A stretch of DNA of 6,044 nt from a bacterium BMS3Bbin07 (lineage in GTDB: Bacteria; Nitrospirota; Thermodesulfovibrionia; Thermodesulfovibrionales; JdFR-85). Numbering within the stretch: position 1 is the stretch's first letter; every line of letters starts with the position of its first letter. The stretch is taken from the NCBI GenBank assembly GCA_002898135.1, contig BDTQ01000136.1, positions 1-6,044 on the forward strand. The letters run 5' to 3'. Position numbers and translations under genes: made by a program. Positions 1 to 6,044 of this stretch are shown here, one piece after another. Below the pieces are notes generated by a model, which saw only the letters and a program-made list of their open reading frames with translations, was not told the origin of the DNA and ran no database searches.

Positions 1-1393
1 CGCCCCCGCTCTCACAATAGGCTCAGGCGGCTCGGCAGGAGTGGAAGGCCCTATTGCCCAGATAGGCGGGGGGCTTGGTTCTCTAACAGGTCAGTTCTTC
101 AAGGTCTCCGGCAACCGCATGAAGCTCCTGATTGCTGCCGGGGCTGCCGGAGGAATAGCCGCCACATTCAATGCACCTATAGCAGGGGTTATGTTTGCCA
201 CAGAGATTGTACTCCTTGGAAATTTCGAACTCACCTCTTTCGGGGTAATCGTAATCTCATCCGGGATAGCAACCGTTATATCCAGAATATACTATGGCTC
301 AAACCCTGCCTTTATTGTCCCGCAGTATGAGCTGGAAGGACTATTGGAGACACCTCTTTATCTCATTATGGGACTCTTTATAGGCCCTGTGGCCGTACTC
401 TATACAAAGTTCTTCTACAAGGTAAAGGACAGATTTGAGAGTGCAAATATAAACCCATATTTAAAACCTGTTGTGGGCGCTTTTATGGTTGGGGTAATAG
501 GTATATTTTTACCACAGACAATGGGTGACGGTTATGAATACATTGAAGGAGCCCTCAAGGGGAACATGGTCTTCTCAATAATGTTCCTCCTCATCTTCCT
601 GAAGATACTGGCTACATCAATCACCCTTGGCTCAGGTGGCGCAGGCGGGGTATTTGCCCCTGCACTCTTTATCGGCGCCATGACAGGCGGTGCCTTCGGC
701 ATAGTTGTCAACTACCTGTTCCCCGGTTACACATCATCCCCCGGGGCCTATGCCATGGTTGGTGTGGGATCCTTTCTCGCCGCTGTTACACATGCCCCTC
801 TTACAGGAATGTTCCTTTTATTTGAGATGACCGGAAACTACAAGATTATTATCCCCACAATGTTTGCCACAACAATAGGGACCTTTGTTGCACACCGGTT
901 ATTCAGTGAATCTATTGACACATTCGAACTCTCAAAACGGGGAATCAATATCCATGCGGGCAGGGAAGTAACCCTTTTAAGCTCTATAAAGGTCAGGGAT
1001 GTGATGAGGCGGGATTTTACCCCTGTGAGAGACAAGGTAAACCTGAAGGAATTTTTAGAACTTGTAATAAACGGCGGCGGCGGATTCTATTATCCTGTTG
1101 TGGATTCAAATGGGGATATGTTGGGAATCATCTCTCTTCAGGATATGAGGAGGGTATTGTTTGAGGATTATATCAAGGAAATAGTCACAGTCGGTGAGCT
1201 TGCAACAGAAGACGTCCTTGTCCTTACCCCTGAGGATAATCTGACCACAGCCATGAAAAATTTCGCCCTCATGGATATAGAGGAAATACCGGTGGTTGCA
1301 CCTGACAACCATAAAAAGGTTATAGGTATGCTCAGAAGAGGTGATGTTATAGCCATATACAATAGAGAGATACTGAGGAAACACTCAATTTAA
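1..1393 (+). CDS. CLC-family chloride channel/transporter with C-terminal CBS pair, 5'-truncated
   Basis: This is an integral membrane CLC protein that conducts chloride or a similar anion, either passively or in exchange for protons. The frame is open from base 2. The GTG at 41 is an internal Val, because the codons before it (20-40) read GSGGSAG, the conserved lead-in to the GxEGP filter motif (38-52). About 130-150 N-terminal residues, including the first filter motif (GSGIP type), lie outside the window. The second filter motif, GSGGAGGVFAP, is at 629-661, and the gating-type Glu of GxEGP is kept at 44-46. Hydrophobic helices run to about base 900. Two cytosolic CBS domains follow, at about 986-1174 and 1187-1369. 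CBS1 has the nucleotide-contact pattern GIISLQD (1124-1144), while CBS2 has GMLRRGD (1325-1345) with Arg where Ser/Thr is usual. Positions matching the proton glutamate and the central tyrosine of CLC-ec1 appear changed (see findings). The family is certain; the substrate and the channel-or-exchanger mode are not. Confidence 0.95.
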   Translation, partial: APALTIGSGGSAGVEGPIAQIGGGLGSLTGQFFKVSGNRMKLLIAAGAAGGIAATFNAPIAGVMFATEIVLLGNFELTSFGVIVISSGIATVISRIYYGSNPAFIVPQYELEGLLETPLYLIMGLFIGPVAVLYTKFFYKVKDRFESANINPYLKPVVGAFMVGVIGIFLPQTMGDGYEYIEGALKGNMVFSIMFLLIFLKILATSITLGSGGAGGVFAPALFIGAMTGGAFGIVVNYLFPGYTSSPGAYAMVGVGSFLAAVTHAPLTGMFLLFEMTGNYKIIIPTMFATTIGTFVAHRLFSESIDTFELSKRGINIHAGREVTLLSSIKVRDVMRRDFTPVRDKVNLKEFLELVINGGGGFYYPVVDSNGDMLGIISLQDMRRVLFEDYIKEIVTVGELATEDVLVLTPEDNLTTAMKNFALMDIEEIPVVAPDNHKKVIGMLRRGDVIAIYNREILRKHSI

Positions 1394-1407
1394 TTCAGAC
1401 AACCGTT

Positions 1408-1432
1408 CCGCATCTATTTTTCGCTGATGCGG
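1408..1432. repeat. Inverted repeat after the CLC gene
   Basis: CCGCATC (1408-1414) and GATGCGG (1426-1432) are perfect 7-base complements around an 11-base T-rich loop, and they lie 15 bases after the CLC stop codon. A transcript could fold here and protect or define the 3' end of the CLC message. No run of T follows the right arm on the + strand or the left arm on the - strand, so it is not a canonical intrinsic terminator. Confidence 0.45.
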
Positions 1433-1449
1433 CCTGATGTAAAAACCCC

Positions 1450-1478
1450 TTGAGATATGGTAAAATTACAGTAATACT
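1450..1478 (+). promoter_or_regulatory. Candidate distal sigma70-type promoter for ftsH
   Basis: TTGAGA (1450-1455, five of six consensus bases) is followed after 17 bases by AATACT (1473-1478, four of six). The element lies between the inverted repeat behind the CLC gene and ftsH and would give a leader of about 90 bases. The match is modest and there are no experimental data. The proximal candidate at 1478-1506 is about as likely. Confidence 0.28.
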
Positions 1479-1506
1479 TTACGGCTCTGAGGTCCGCTGC
1501 TATTAT
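1478..1506 (+). promoter_or_regulatory. Candidate proximal sigma70-type promoter for ftsH-folP-pheT
   Basis: TTTACG (1478-1483, four of six consensus bases) and TATTAT (1501-1506, five of six) are separated by 17 bases, the optimal sigma70 spacing. Transcription would begin near 1513, leaving a leader of about 64 bases before the ftsH start. The 183-base gap and this element support separate transcription of ftsH-folP-pheT from the CLC gene. Confidence 0.35.
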
Positions 1507-1513
1507 ACTCTCC

Positions 1514-1524
1514 GGCCCTGGGCC
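1514..1524. repeat. GGCCC-T-GGGCC palindrome near the predicted ftsH transcription start
   Basis: A perfect 5+1+5 palindrome begins 8 bases after the proximal -10 candidate. As RNA it could form at most a 4-bp stem with a 3-base loop. As DNA it could be a short operator. Its position is suggestive but its length is within what chance could give. Confidence 0.25.
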
Positions 1525-1539
1525 TGTTCACCGATCATG

Positions 1540-1556
1540 GACGGGTCTTACCTGTC
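1540..1556 (+). promoter_or_regulatory. Small hairpin in the ftsH leader upstream of the Shine-Dalgarno sequence
   Basis: GACGGGT (1540-1546) can pair with ACCTGTC (1550-1556) around a CTT loop, giving seven pairs including one G-U. It ends 10 bases before the GGAGG of ftsH. It leaves the ribosome site free as drawn, so a regulatory role such as thermal control or message stability is only a possibility. Confidence 0.25.
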
Positions 1557-1566
1557 TTAAAACAAC

Positions 1567-1571
1567 GGAGG
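1567..1571 (+). promoter_or_regulatory. ftsH ribosome binding site (GGAGG), fixing a TTG start
   Basis: GGAGG sits 5 bases before the TTG at 1577-1579. The next in-frame ATG (Met17, 1625) lies in the middle of the first membrane segment and has no comparable site, so the TTG is the better start. Confidence 0.8.
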
Positions 1572-1576
1572 TTAAT

Positions 1577-3385
1577 TTGAATATTTATAGAAGTATTTTC
1601 ATATGGTTACTCATAGGTGCGCTTATGATCCTCCTCTTTGACCTTATCAGCACGCCCAGGAAAACATACAACGAGCTGACCTTTTCAGACTTTATATCCA
1701 GGGTGGACTCAGGCCAGGTAGATGAGATATCCATAAAAGAGAATGAGGTAACGGGAACTCTCAAGGATGGAACAAAGTTTAAAACCTATGTGGAAAAGTA
1801 CCCTGACTTCATCAATGAACTAAGAAACAAAAATGTAAATATAGTGGTCAAACCACCGGCACAGAATCCATGGTATGTAACCTTCTTCTTTTCGTGGGGT
1901 CCTATAATATTTCTCGCCCTCATATGGATATTCTTTATGCGGCAGATGCAGATGGGCGGAAACAAGGCACTTTCTTTTGGAAAGGCCAAGGCCAAACTCG
2001 TCTCCGACAAGTCAGGCAAGGTCACGTTTCAGGATATTGCCGGAATAGAAGAGGCAAAGACAGAAGTACAGGAGATTATCGAGTATCTGAAAGACCCTCA
2101 GAAAATGACAAGGCTTGGAGGAAAAATTCCCAAGGGGGTATTGCTTATCGGCTCTCCCGGCACCGGCAAGACCCTTCTTGCAAAGGCCATTGCAGGAGAG
2201 GCTGAGGTCCCCTTCTACTCCATATCAGGCTCGGAATTTGTTGAAATGTTTGTGGGTGTCGGCGCTTCAAGGGTCAGAGACCTCTTTGGGCAGGCAAAAA
2301 AGAGTGCGCCCTGTATCATATTTATAGATGAAATAGACGCTGTCGGCCGTCATAGAGGCGCAGGGCTTGGCGGTGGACACGATGAGAGGGAGCAGACACT
2401 CAATCAGCTCCTTGTAGAAATGGATGGCTTTGAGGGGAATGAAGGGATTATAGTCGTAGCAGCTACAAACAGGCCCGACGTCCTGGACCCTGCCCTTATG
2501 CGGCCAGGAAGGTTCGACCGCCAGGTTGTGGTCTCCACACCGGATGTAAAGGGCAGGCTTGAGATACTGAAGGTACATGTCAAAAAGATACCTTTGGCAG
2601 AAAATGTCGAGCTTGAGGTTATTGCAAGGTCAACCCCGGGCTTTACTGGTGCAGATCTTGCCAACCTCGTAAATGAGGCTGCCCTGCTTGCTGCAAGAAG
2701 GTCAAAGGATGTGGTTGAAATGGAAGATTTTGACGAGGCCAAGGACAAGGTACTGATGGGTGTTGAACGGAGGAGTATGATTATCAGTGATGAAGAGAAG
2801 AAAAATACTGCTTACCACGAGGCAGGTCATACACTTGTCGCAAAGCTCATACCCGGCACAGACCCTATACACAAGGTCAGCATAATCCCGAGGGGAAGGG
2901 CGCTTGGGATAACACAGCAATTGCCCCTTGATGACAGATATACCTATTCCAGGGAGTATCTCCTGAAGACACTCAGGGTCCTGCTTGGCGGCCGGGCAGC
3001 TGAAGAGGTCGCACTAAAACATCTGACTACCGGGGCGGGTAACGACCTGGAAAGGGCAACTGAACTCGTCAGGAAGATGGTGTGCGAATGGGGTATGAGC
3101 GAAAAACTCGGCCCCCTCACCTTTGGAAAAAAGGAAGAGCACATCTTCCTCGGTAAAGAGATATCCAAAAGCAAGGATTACAGTGAAAAGACCGCTGAAG
3201 AGATAGATGAAGAGATAAAGAGCATTGTCAAGGAGGCGTACCGCAGTGCCAAGAATCTCCTTACGGAAAACTCGGATCTTCTTGAGGCCCTTGCCAAGTT
3301 ACTCCTTGAAAAAGAGACCCTTGATTCCAAGGAAATAGATGCCCTCATAGAAGAGGTGAAACGGGAGAGGACAGTAGAGGCTTGA
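1577..3385 (+). CDS. ftsH: ATP-dependent zinc metalloprotease FtsH
   Basis: FtsH is a membrane-anchored hexameric AAA+ protease. It pulls unassembled or damaged membrane proteins and certain short-lived cytosolic regulators through its ring and degrades them. The 602 residues read: first membrane segment about 5-24, extracytoplasmic domain about 28-98, second membrane segment about 100-121, then the cytosolic AAA module. Visible motifs are Walker A GSPGTGKT (192-199, with Ser where Pro is usual), the pore loop FVG (225-227), Walker B IIFIDE (247-252) and arginine fingers R312 and R315 in the second region of homology. The zinc motif HEAGH is at 414-418, with a likely third ligand D490 in GAGND. 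The C-terminus is a charged helical stretch ending soon after residue 600, so it lacks the long tail of E. coli FtsH (about 645 residues). Translation starts at TTG behind a strong GGAGG. The stop overlaps folP by 4 bases, suggesting translational coupling. Identification is essentially certain. Confidence 0.99.
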   Translation: MNIYRSIFIWLLIGALMILLFDLISTPRKTYNELTFSDFISRVDSGQVDEISIKENEVTGTLKDGTKFKTYVEKYPDFINELRNKNVNIVVKPPAQNPWYVTFFFSWGPIIFLALIWIFFMRQMQMGGNKALSFGKAKAKLVSDKSGKVTFQDIAGIEEAKTEVQEIIEYLKDPQKMTRLGGKIPKGVLLIGSPGTGKTLLAKAIAGEAEVPFYSISGSEFVEMFVGVGASRVRDLFGQAKKSAPCIIFIDEIDAVGRHRGAGLGGGHDEREQTLNQLLVEMDGFEGNEGIIVVAATNRPDVLDPALMRPGRFDRQVVVSTPDVKGRLEILKVHVKKIPLAENVELEVIARSTPGFTGADLANLVNEAALLAARRSKDVVEMEDFDEAKDKVLMGVERRSMIISDEEKKNTAYHEAGHTLVAKLIPGTDPIHKVSIIPRGRALGITQQLPLDDRYTYSREYLLKTLRVLLGGRAAEEVALKHLTTGAGNDLERATELVRKMVCEWGMSEKLGPLTFGKKEEHIFLGKEISKSKDYSEKTAEEIDEEIKSIVKEAYRSAKNLLTENSDLLEALAKLLLEKETLDSKEIDALIEEVKRERTVEA

Positions 3386-4224
3386 GGTTATCCTTCCGCA
3401 ACTTCTCCCTTGATTTTACCCAAAAGACTTATGTGATGGGGATACTGAACGTCACTCCTGATTCCTTCTCGAATGGCGGTCTCTTCCTGAATGGTGGCAA
3501 CGCCATAGAGAGGGCGCTCCGTATGGAAGCTGAAGGGGCTGACATAATCGATATCGGCGGCGAATCCACGAGGCCCGGTTCTAAGCCGGTATCTCTTGAG
3601 GAAGAATTACAAAGAACAATACCTGTTATTGAAGCGATAGCAGGAAGACTCAGGATACCAGTATCTATTGATACATATAAGTCGGGGGTGGCAAGGAGGG
3701 CTATTGAGGCCGGGGCTGCCATGGTTAATGATATAAGCGGCCTGAGGTTTGACCCTGAAATGGCCCCTACCATTTCACAATATGATGTTGCCCTTGTGCT
3801 GATGCACATAAAGGGGACCCCTCGGAACATGCAGGTGAATCCGGTATATACCGACCTCTTTTCAGAGATTACGGATTATCTGAAAGAGGGCATCAATATA
3901 GCCACAGAGAGTGGCATTGCAAAAGAGAGGATTGTCATAGACCCGGGAATAGGTTTCGGCAAGACACTTGAACATAACCTTCAGATTATAAGTAACCTCG
4001 ACAGACTCTCACCTCTCTGCCGGCCTATACTTATAGGGGCATCGAGGAAATCATTTATCGGCAGGATTCTCAACAATGCCCCGGCTTCGGAAAGGCTGGA
4101 AGGCACTGCTGCGGCTGTAGCCATATCTGTTATGAAGGGCGCCAATATAGTAAGGGTTCACGACGTTAGAGAGATGGCACGTGTAGTCAAGGTTGCTGAT
4201 GCTATCAGGAGAGATGAATTTTGA
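3382..4224 (+). CDS. folP: Dihydropteroate synthase
   Basis: Dihydropteroate synthase condenses 6-hydroxymethyl-7,8-dihydropterin pyrophosphate with p-aminobenzoate to give dihydropteroate in cytosolic folate synthesis, and it is the sulfonamide target. The 280 residues match the usual length of this TIM-barrel enzyme. Visible motifs are [11 protein letters not shown] (20-30, with Asn23), [11 protein letters not shown] (57-67, one of the loops near the pABA/sulfonamide site), SIDTYKSG (95-102, Asp97), NDISG (116-120), [11 protein letters not shown] (141-151), IDPGIGFGK (186-194), GASRKSFIG (219-227, Lys223) and RVHDV (258-262). The pyrophosphate and pterin contacts therefore all look present. 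The start is TTG at 3382, written within TTGA so that it overlaps the ftsH stop. Possible ribosome sites are GAGG at 3367-3370 (11 bases away) and GAGG at 3377-3380 (only 1 base away). The next ATG (Met19) would begin within the first barrel strand, so it is too late. The ftsH-folP order is conserved in many bacteria. Confidence 0.98.
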   Translation: MRLSFRNFSLDFTQKTYVMGILNVTPDSFSNGGLFLNGGNAIERALRMEAEGADIIDIGGESTRPGSKPVSLEEELQRTIPVIEAIAGRLRIPVSIDTYKSGVARRAIEAGAAMVNDISGLRFDPEMAPTISQYDVALVLMHIKGTPRNMQVNPVYTDLFSEITDYLKEGINIATESGIAKERIVIDPGIGFGKTLEHNLQIISNLDRLSPLCRPILIGASRKSFIGRILNNAPASERLEGTAAAVAISVMKGANIVRVHDVREMARVVKVADAIRRDEF

Positions 4225-4228
4225 TAAT

Positions 4229-4234
4229 AAGGAG
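4229..4234 (+). promoter_or_regulatory. pheT ribosome binding site (AAGGAG)
   Basis: AAGGAG lies 5 bases before the ATG at 4240, inside the 15-base gap after folP. It fixes this ATG as the start and shows that pheT has its own strong initiation site rather than relying on coupling from folP. Confidence 0.8.
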
Positions 4235-4239
4235 ATCCC

Positions 4240-6044
4240 ATGCTTTTACCGGTTGAATGGTTGAAGGATTTTATTGACATCAAGGAGAGCACCAAAGATA
4301 TCTCTGATATGCTTACCATGATAGGGCTTGAAGTAGAGGGCGAAGAAACATCGGATGGAGATGCCGTATTTGAGGTTAACATAACACCCAACAGACCTGA
4401 TTGTCTGAGTGTCATCGGCATTGCCAGGGAATTGAGAGCAGCAACAGGAAGGACACTGAAACTTCCTGATTATGATATAACGGATGAATTCGAAGAAGAT
4501 TTTCAGGTTATTATTGATTCTCCTTTCTGCAACCGCTATACAGGAAGGATTATTAAGGGTATCAGGACAGGGGAGTCTCCTGACTGGATAAAGAAGAGGC
4601 TTGAACTCTCAGGCATACGCCCTGTAAATATTATAGTGGATATTACAAATTACGTCCTCATGGAACTCGGCCATCCCCTGCACGCCTTTGATCTCGACAA
4701 ACTCCGGGGAAAGATCATCAGGGTCAATACCGCAGGAGAAACACTTCAGTTCAAAACTCTTGACAACACTGAAAGGACCATACCTGAGGAAGGACTGCTG
4801 ATCCGGGATGCTGAAAGGCCGGTTGCCATAGCAGGTATTATGGGTGGGCTGGAGACAGAGGTGTCTGGGGAGACTACAAATATTTTTCTTGAAAGTGCAT
4901 ACTTTAAACCTGAATCCATCAGACGGACATCAAGATTGCTTGGACTAAAGACAGAGGCTTCATTCAGGTTTGAAAGAGGTACTGACATTGAAGGGTTATC
5001 TGTTGCCCTGGACAGGGCTGCGTACCTTATAAAAAACCTTTGTGAAGGCGTTGTATCGAAAAAGATCGATATCTATCCGGCAAAACTGAAAAAAGCGGAG
5101 ATAAGGCTTCGATACAGCAGGATAACCCGCATTTTGGGAATCGACGTTCCTCAACCGGACGTCCTGAAAATCCTTGATCTGCTTGGCTTCTCCATTAATT
5201 CCACACGTGAGAGCGACGTCCTGCTGACCGTTCCATCTTACCGGGTCGATATTAAGGATGAAACAGACCTCATAGAGGAAGTTGGAAGGCATTATGGGTA
5301 TGAAAAGATACCGGAACAAATACCTTTGGCACCGATTGGACAGGTTTCTCCTGATTCCCTGGTTAAGCGGACTGAACAAAAAAGCAGACTAAACAAAATA
5401 AAAACAATCGCAAGAACATCAGGCTTTAATGAGGCAATCAACTTCAGCTTTATGAACCCCCGATTGCTTGATACATTGAATATCTCTGAGACTGATGAGA
5501 GAAGAAAGACCGTAACCCTGATAAACCCCCTCAGGAAAGAGAATCCTTCCTTGAGGACATTTCTTCTGCCTTCCCTTGTTGAAAACCTCATTCACAACCT
5601 GAACCAGGGAATCCGCGATATAAAGCTCTTTGAGGTCTCAAGGGTCTTCATAAACAAGGGGGGAAAGCTGCCCTGTGAAAAACCCGTCCTTGGAGCAATC
5701 TATCTTTACCAGCACGGGCAGAAGCTTTGGGAGTATAGAGTTGAAGTCTACTATATACTAAAGGGAGTTATCGAGAAGATATTCCAGTCAAACCGGATTA
5801 GATCCTGCACCTTTTCCTTAACAACAGAGCCTTTTCTGCATCCAGGCAAGTCAGCAGATATTTATGCTGGAGACAAGAAGACCGGTTATGTAGGCTGCCT
5901 CTCACCAGAGATAAAAAACGTACTTGACCTCAAAAATATAAAATCCGAAGTAGGGGTATTCGAATTGGACCTCGCAAGCCTTGCCGTACAGACCGGCAGA
6001 AAGATTACGTACACCGCCCTGCCCCGGTGTCCCTACACACAGCG
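4240..6044 (+). CDS. pheT: Phenylalanine--tRNA ligase beta subunit, lacking the tRNA-binding (EMAP) domain, 3'-truncated
   Basis: PheT pairs with PheS in the (alpha-beta)2 enzyme that charges tRNA-Phe, and its B3/B4 domain removes misattached tyrosine. The frame is open from ATG 4240 to the window end (601 codons, no stop). Order seen: B1 start (about 1-36, with GLEVEG at 29-34), the linker motif VFEVNITPNRPDCLS (43-57), B3/B4 editing domain (about 93-262, with NYVLMELGHPLHAFD ending at 151, MGG at 201-203 and TEASFRFERG at 238-247), B5 domain (about 287-355) and the catalytic-like core (about 367-565). The LPRCP at residues 594-598 resembles the start of the C-terminal anticodon-binding (FDX-ACB) domain. 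The roughly 110-residue OB-fold tRNA-binding insertion normally found between GLEVEG and the linker motif is absent, with no break in the frame. Total length would be near 680 residues instead of about 790. No pheS precedes it; folP does. It is probably co-transcribed with ftsH and folP. Confidence 0.96.
   Translation, partial: MLLPVEWLKDFIDIKESTKDISDMLTMIGLEVEGEETSDGDAVFEVNITPNRPDCLSVIGIARELRAATGRTLKLPDYDITDEFEEDFQVIIDSPFCNRYTGRIIKGIRTGESPDWIKKRLELSGIRPVNIIVDITNYVLMELGHPLHAFDLDKLRGKIIRVNTAGETLQFKTLDNTERTIPEEGLLIRDAERPVAIAGIMGGLETEVSGETTNIFLESAYFKPESIRRTSRLLGLKTEASFRFERGTDIEGLSVALDRAAYLIKNLCEGVVSKKIDIYPAKLKKAEIRLRYSRITRILGIDVPQPDVLKILDLLGFSINSTRESDVLLTVPSYRVDIKDETDLIEEVGRHYGYEKIPEQIPLAPIGQVSPDSLVKRTEQKSRLNKIKTIARTSGFNEAINFSFMNPRLLDTLNISETDERRKTVTLINPLRKENPSLRTFLLPSLVENLIHNLNQGIRDIKLFEVSRVFINKGGKLPCEKPVLGAIYLYQHGQKLWEYRVEVYYILKGVIEKIFQSNRIRSCTFSLTTEPFLHPGKSADIYAGDKKTGYVGCLSPEIKNVLDLKNIKSEVGVFELDLASLAVQTGRKITYTALPRCPYTQ

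Noticed and set aside
41..43. GTG as a start codon of the CLC gene
   Set aside because: The frame continues upstream to base 2 with a conserved CLC motif (GSGGSAG), so the gene is cut by the window edge and this GTG is an internal Val.
1106..1384. Minus-strand open frame of 92 codons opposite the CBS domains
   Set aside because: It lies wholly within a clearly coding + strand gene, shows no recognisable domain and is a shadow frame. The same applies to the other minus-strand frames across ftsH, folP and pheT, such as 2404-2748, 3429-3830 and 5292-5591.
1408..1440. Intrinsic terminator behind the CLC gene
   Set aside because: The stem is good but no T-run follows it on either strand. It is listed only as an inverted repeat.
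1448..1478. Heat-shock (sigma32-type) promoter for ftsH
   Set aside because: CCCTTGAGA resembles the -35 element CTTGAAA, but no CCCCAT-like -10 element is present at a suitable distance.
1537..1560. Seven-codon leader ORF before ftsH (ATG GAC ... TAA)
   Set aside because: There is no Shine-Dalgarno sequence before it, no regulatory codon run, and its length is expected by chance.
4330..4380. Frameshift or pseudogene explaining the missing PheT domain
   Set aside because: The frame is continuous for 601 codons with intact motifs on both sides of the junction, and folP and the ribosome site upstream are intact.
1..6044. CRISPR array, tRNA or rRNA gene, insertion sequence or phage element
   Set aside because: No regularly spaced direct repeats, cloverleaf sequence, rRNA motif, transposase or terminal inverted repeats were seen in any part of the window.

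Overview
This window comes from a bacterial chromosome and carries four genes, all on the + strand. They are the 3' part of a CLC-family anion channel or transporter gene with a C-terminal CBS pair, complete ftsH, complete folP, and the first roughly 600 codons of pheT. No mobile element, CRISPR array, rRNA or tRNA gene was found. Nearly all of the window is coding. The only sizeable non-coding stretch is the 183 bases between the CLC gene and ftsH.

Organism: the FtsH, DHPS and PheT proteins are all of bacterial type. An FtsH with a short C-terminal tail, a bacterial PheT B3/B4-B5-core layout, frequent ATA (Ile) and AGG/AGA (Arg) codons, two TTG starts and roughly half GC (judged by eye, not counted) would suit a Gram-negative, possibly anaerobic lineage such as Nitrospirota or a former deltaproteobacterial group. 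This placement is a weak inference. Four housekeeping-type genes give no strain-level signal.

Layout: the CLC gene (1-1393) enters from the left already inside the selectivity-filter region and ends in two CBS domains. Bases 1394-1576 hold an inverted repeat without a U-tract, two candidate sigma70-type promoters, a small palindrome and a hairpin just before the ftsH Shine-Dalgarno sequence. From there ftsH (TTG start), folP (TTG start, overlapping the ftsH stop by 4 bases) and pheT (ATG start, 15-base gap, strong Shine-Dalgarno sequence) form a tight unit that looks like one operon.

How the genes relate: ftsH-folP is a widely conserved neighbour pair linking membrane proteolysis and folate synthesis mainly by position. 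In the best-known case (E. coli) the next gene is glmM. Here it is pheT, and no pheS lies upstream of it in the window. The most unusual point is that this PheT lacks the N-terminal tRNA-binding (EMAP/OB-fold, B2) insertion found in most bacterial beta subunits. The reading frame passes straight from the B1 segment to the B3/B4-preceding motif. The CLC protein is also unusual because positions aligned by eye with three key residues of CLC-ec1 (Arg147, Glu203, Tyr445) appear to be Val, Ile and Asp. I see no evidence in this window for a wholly new multi-gene system.
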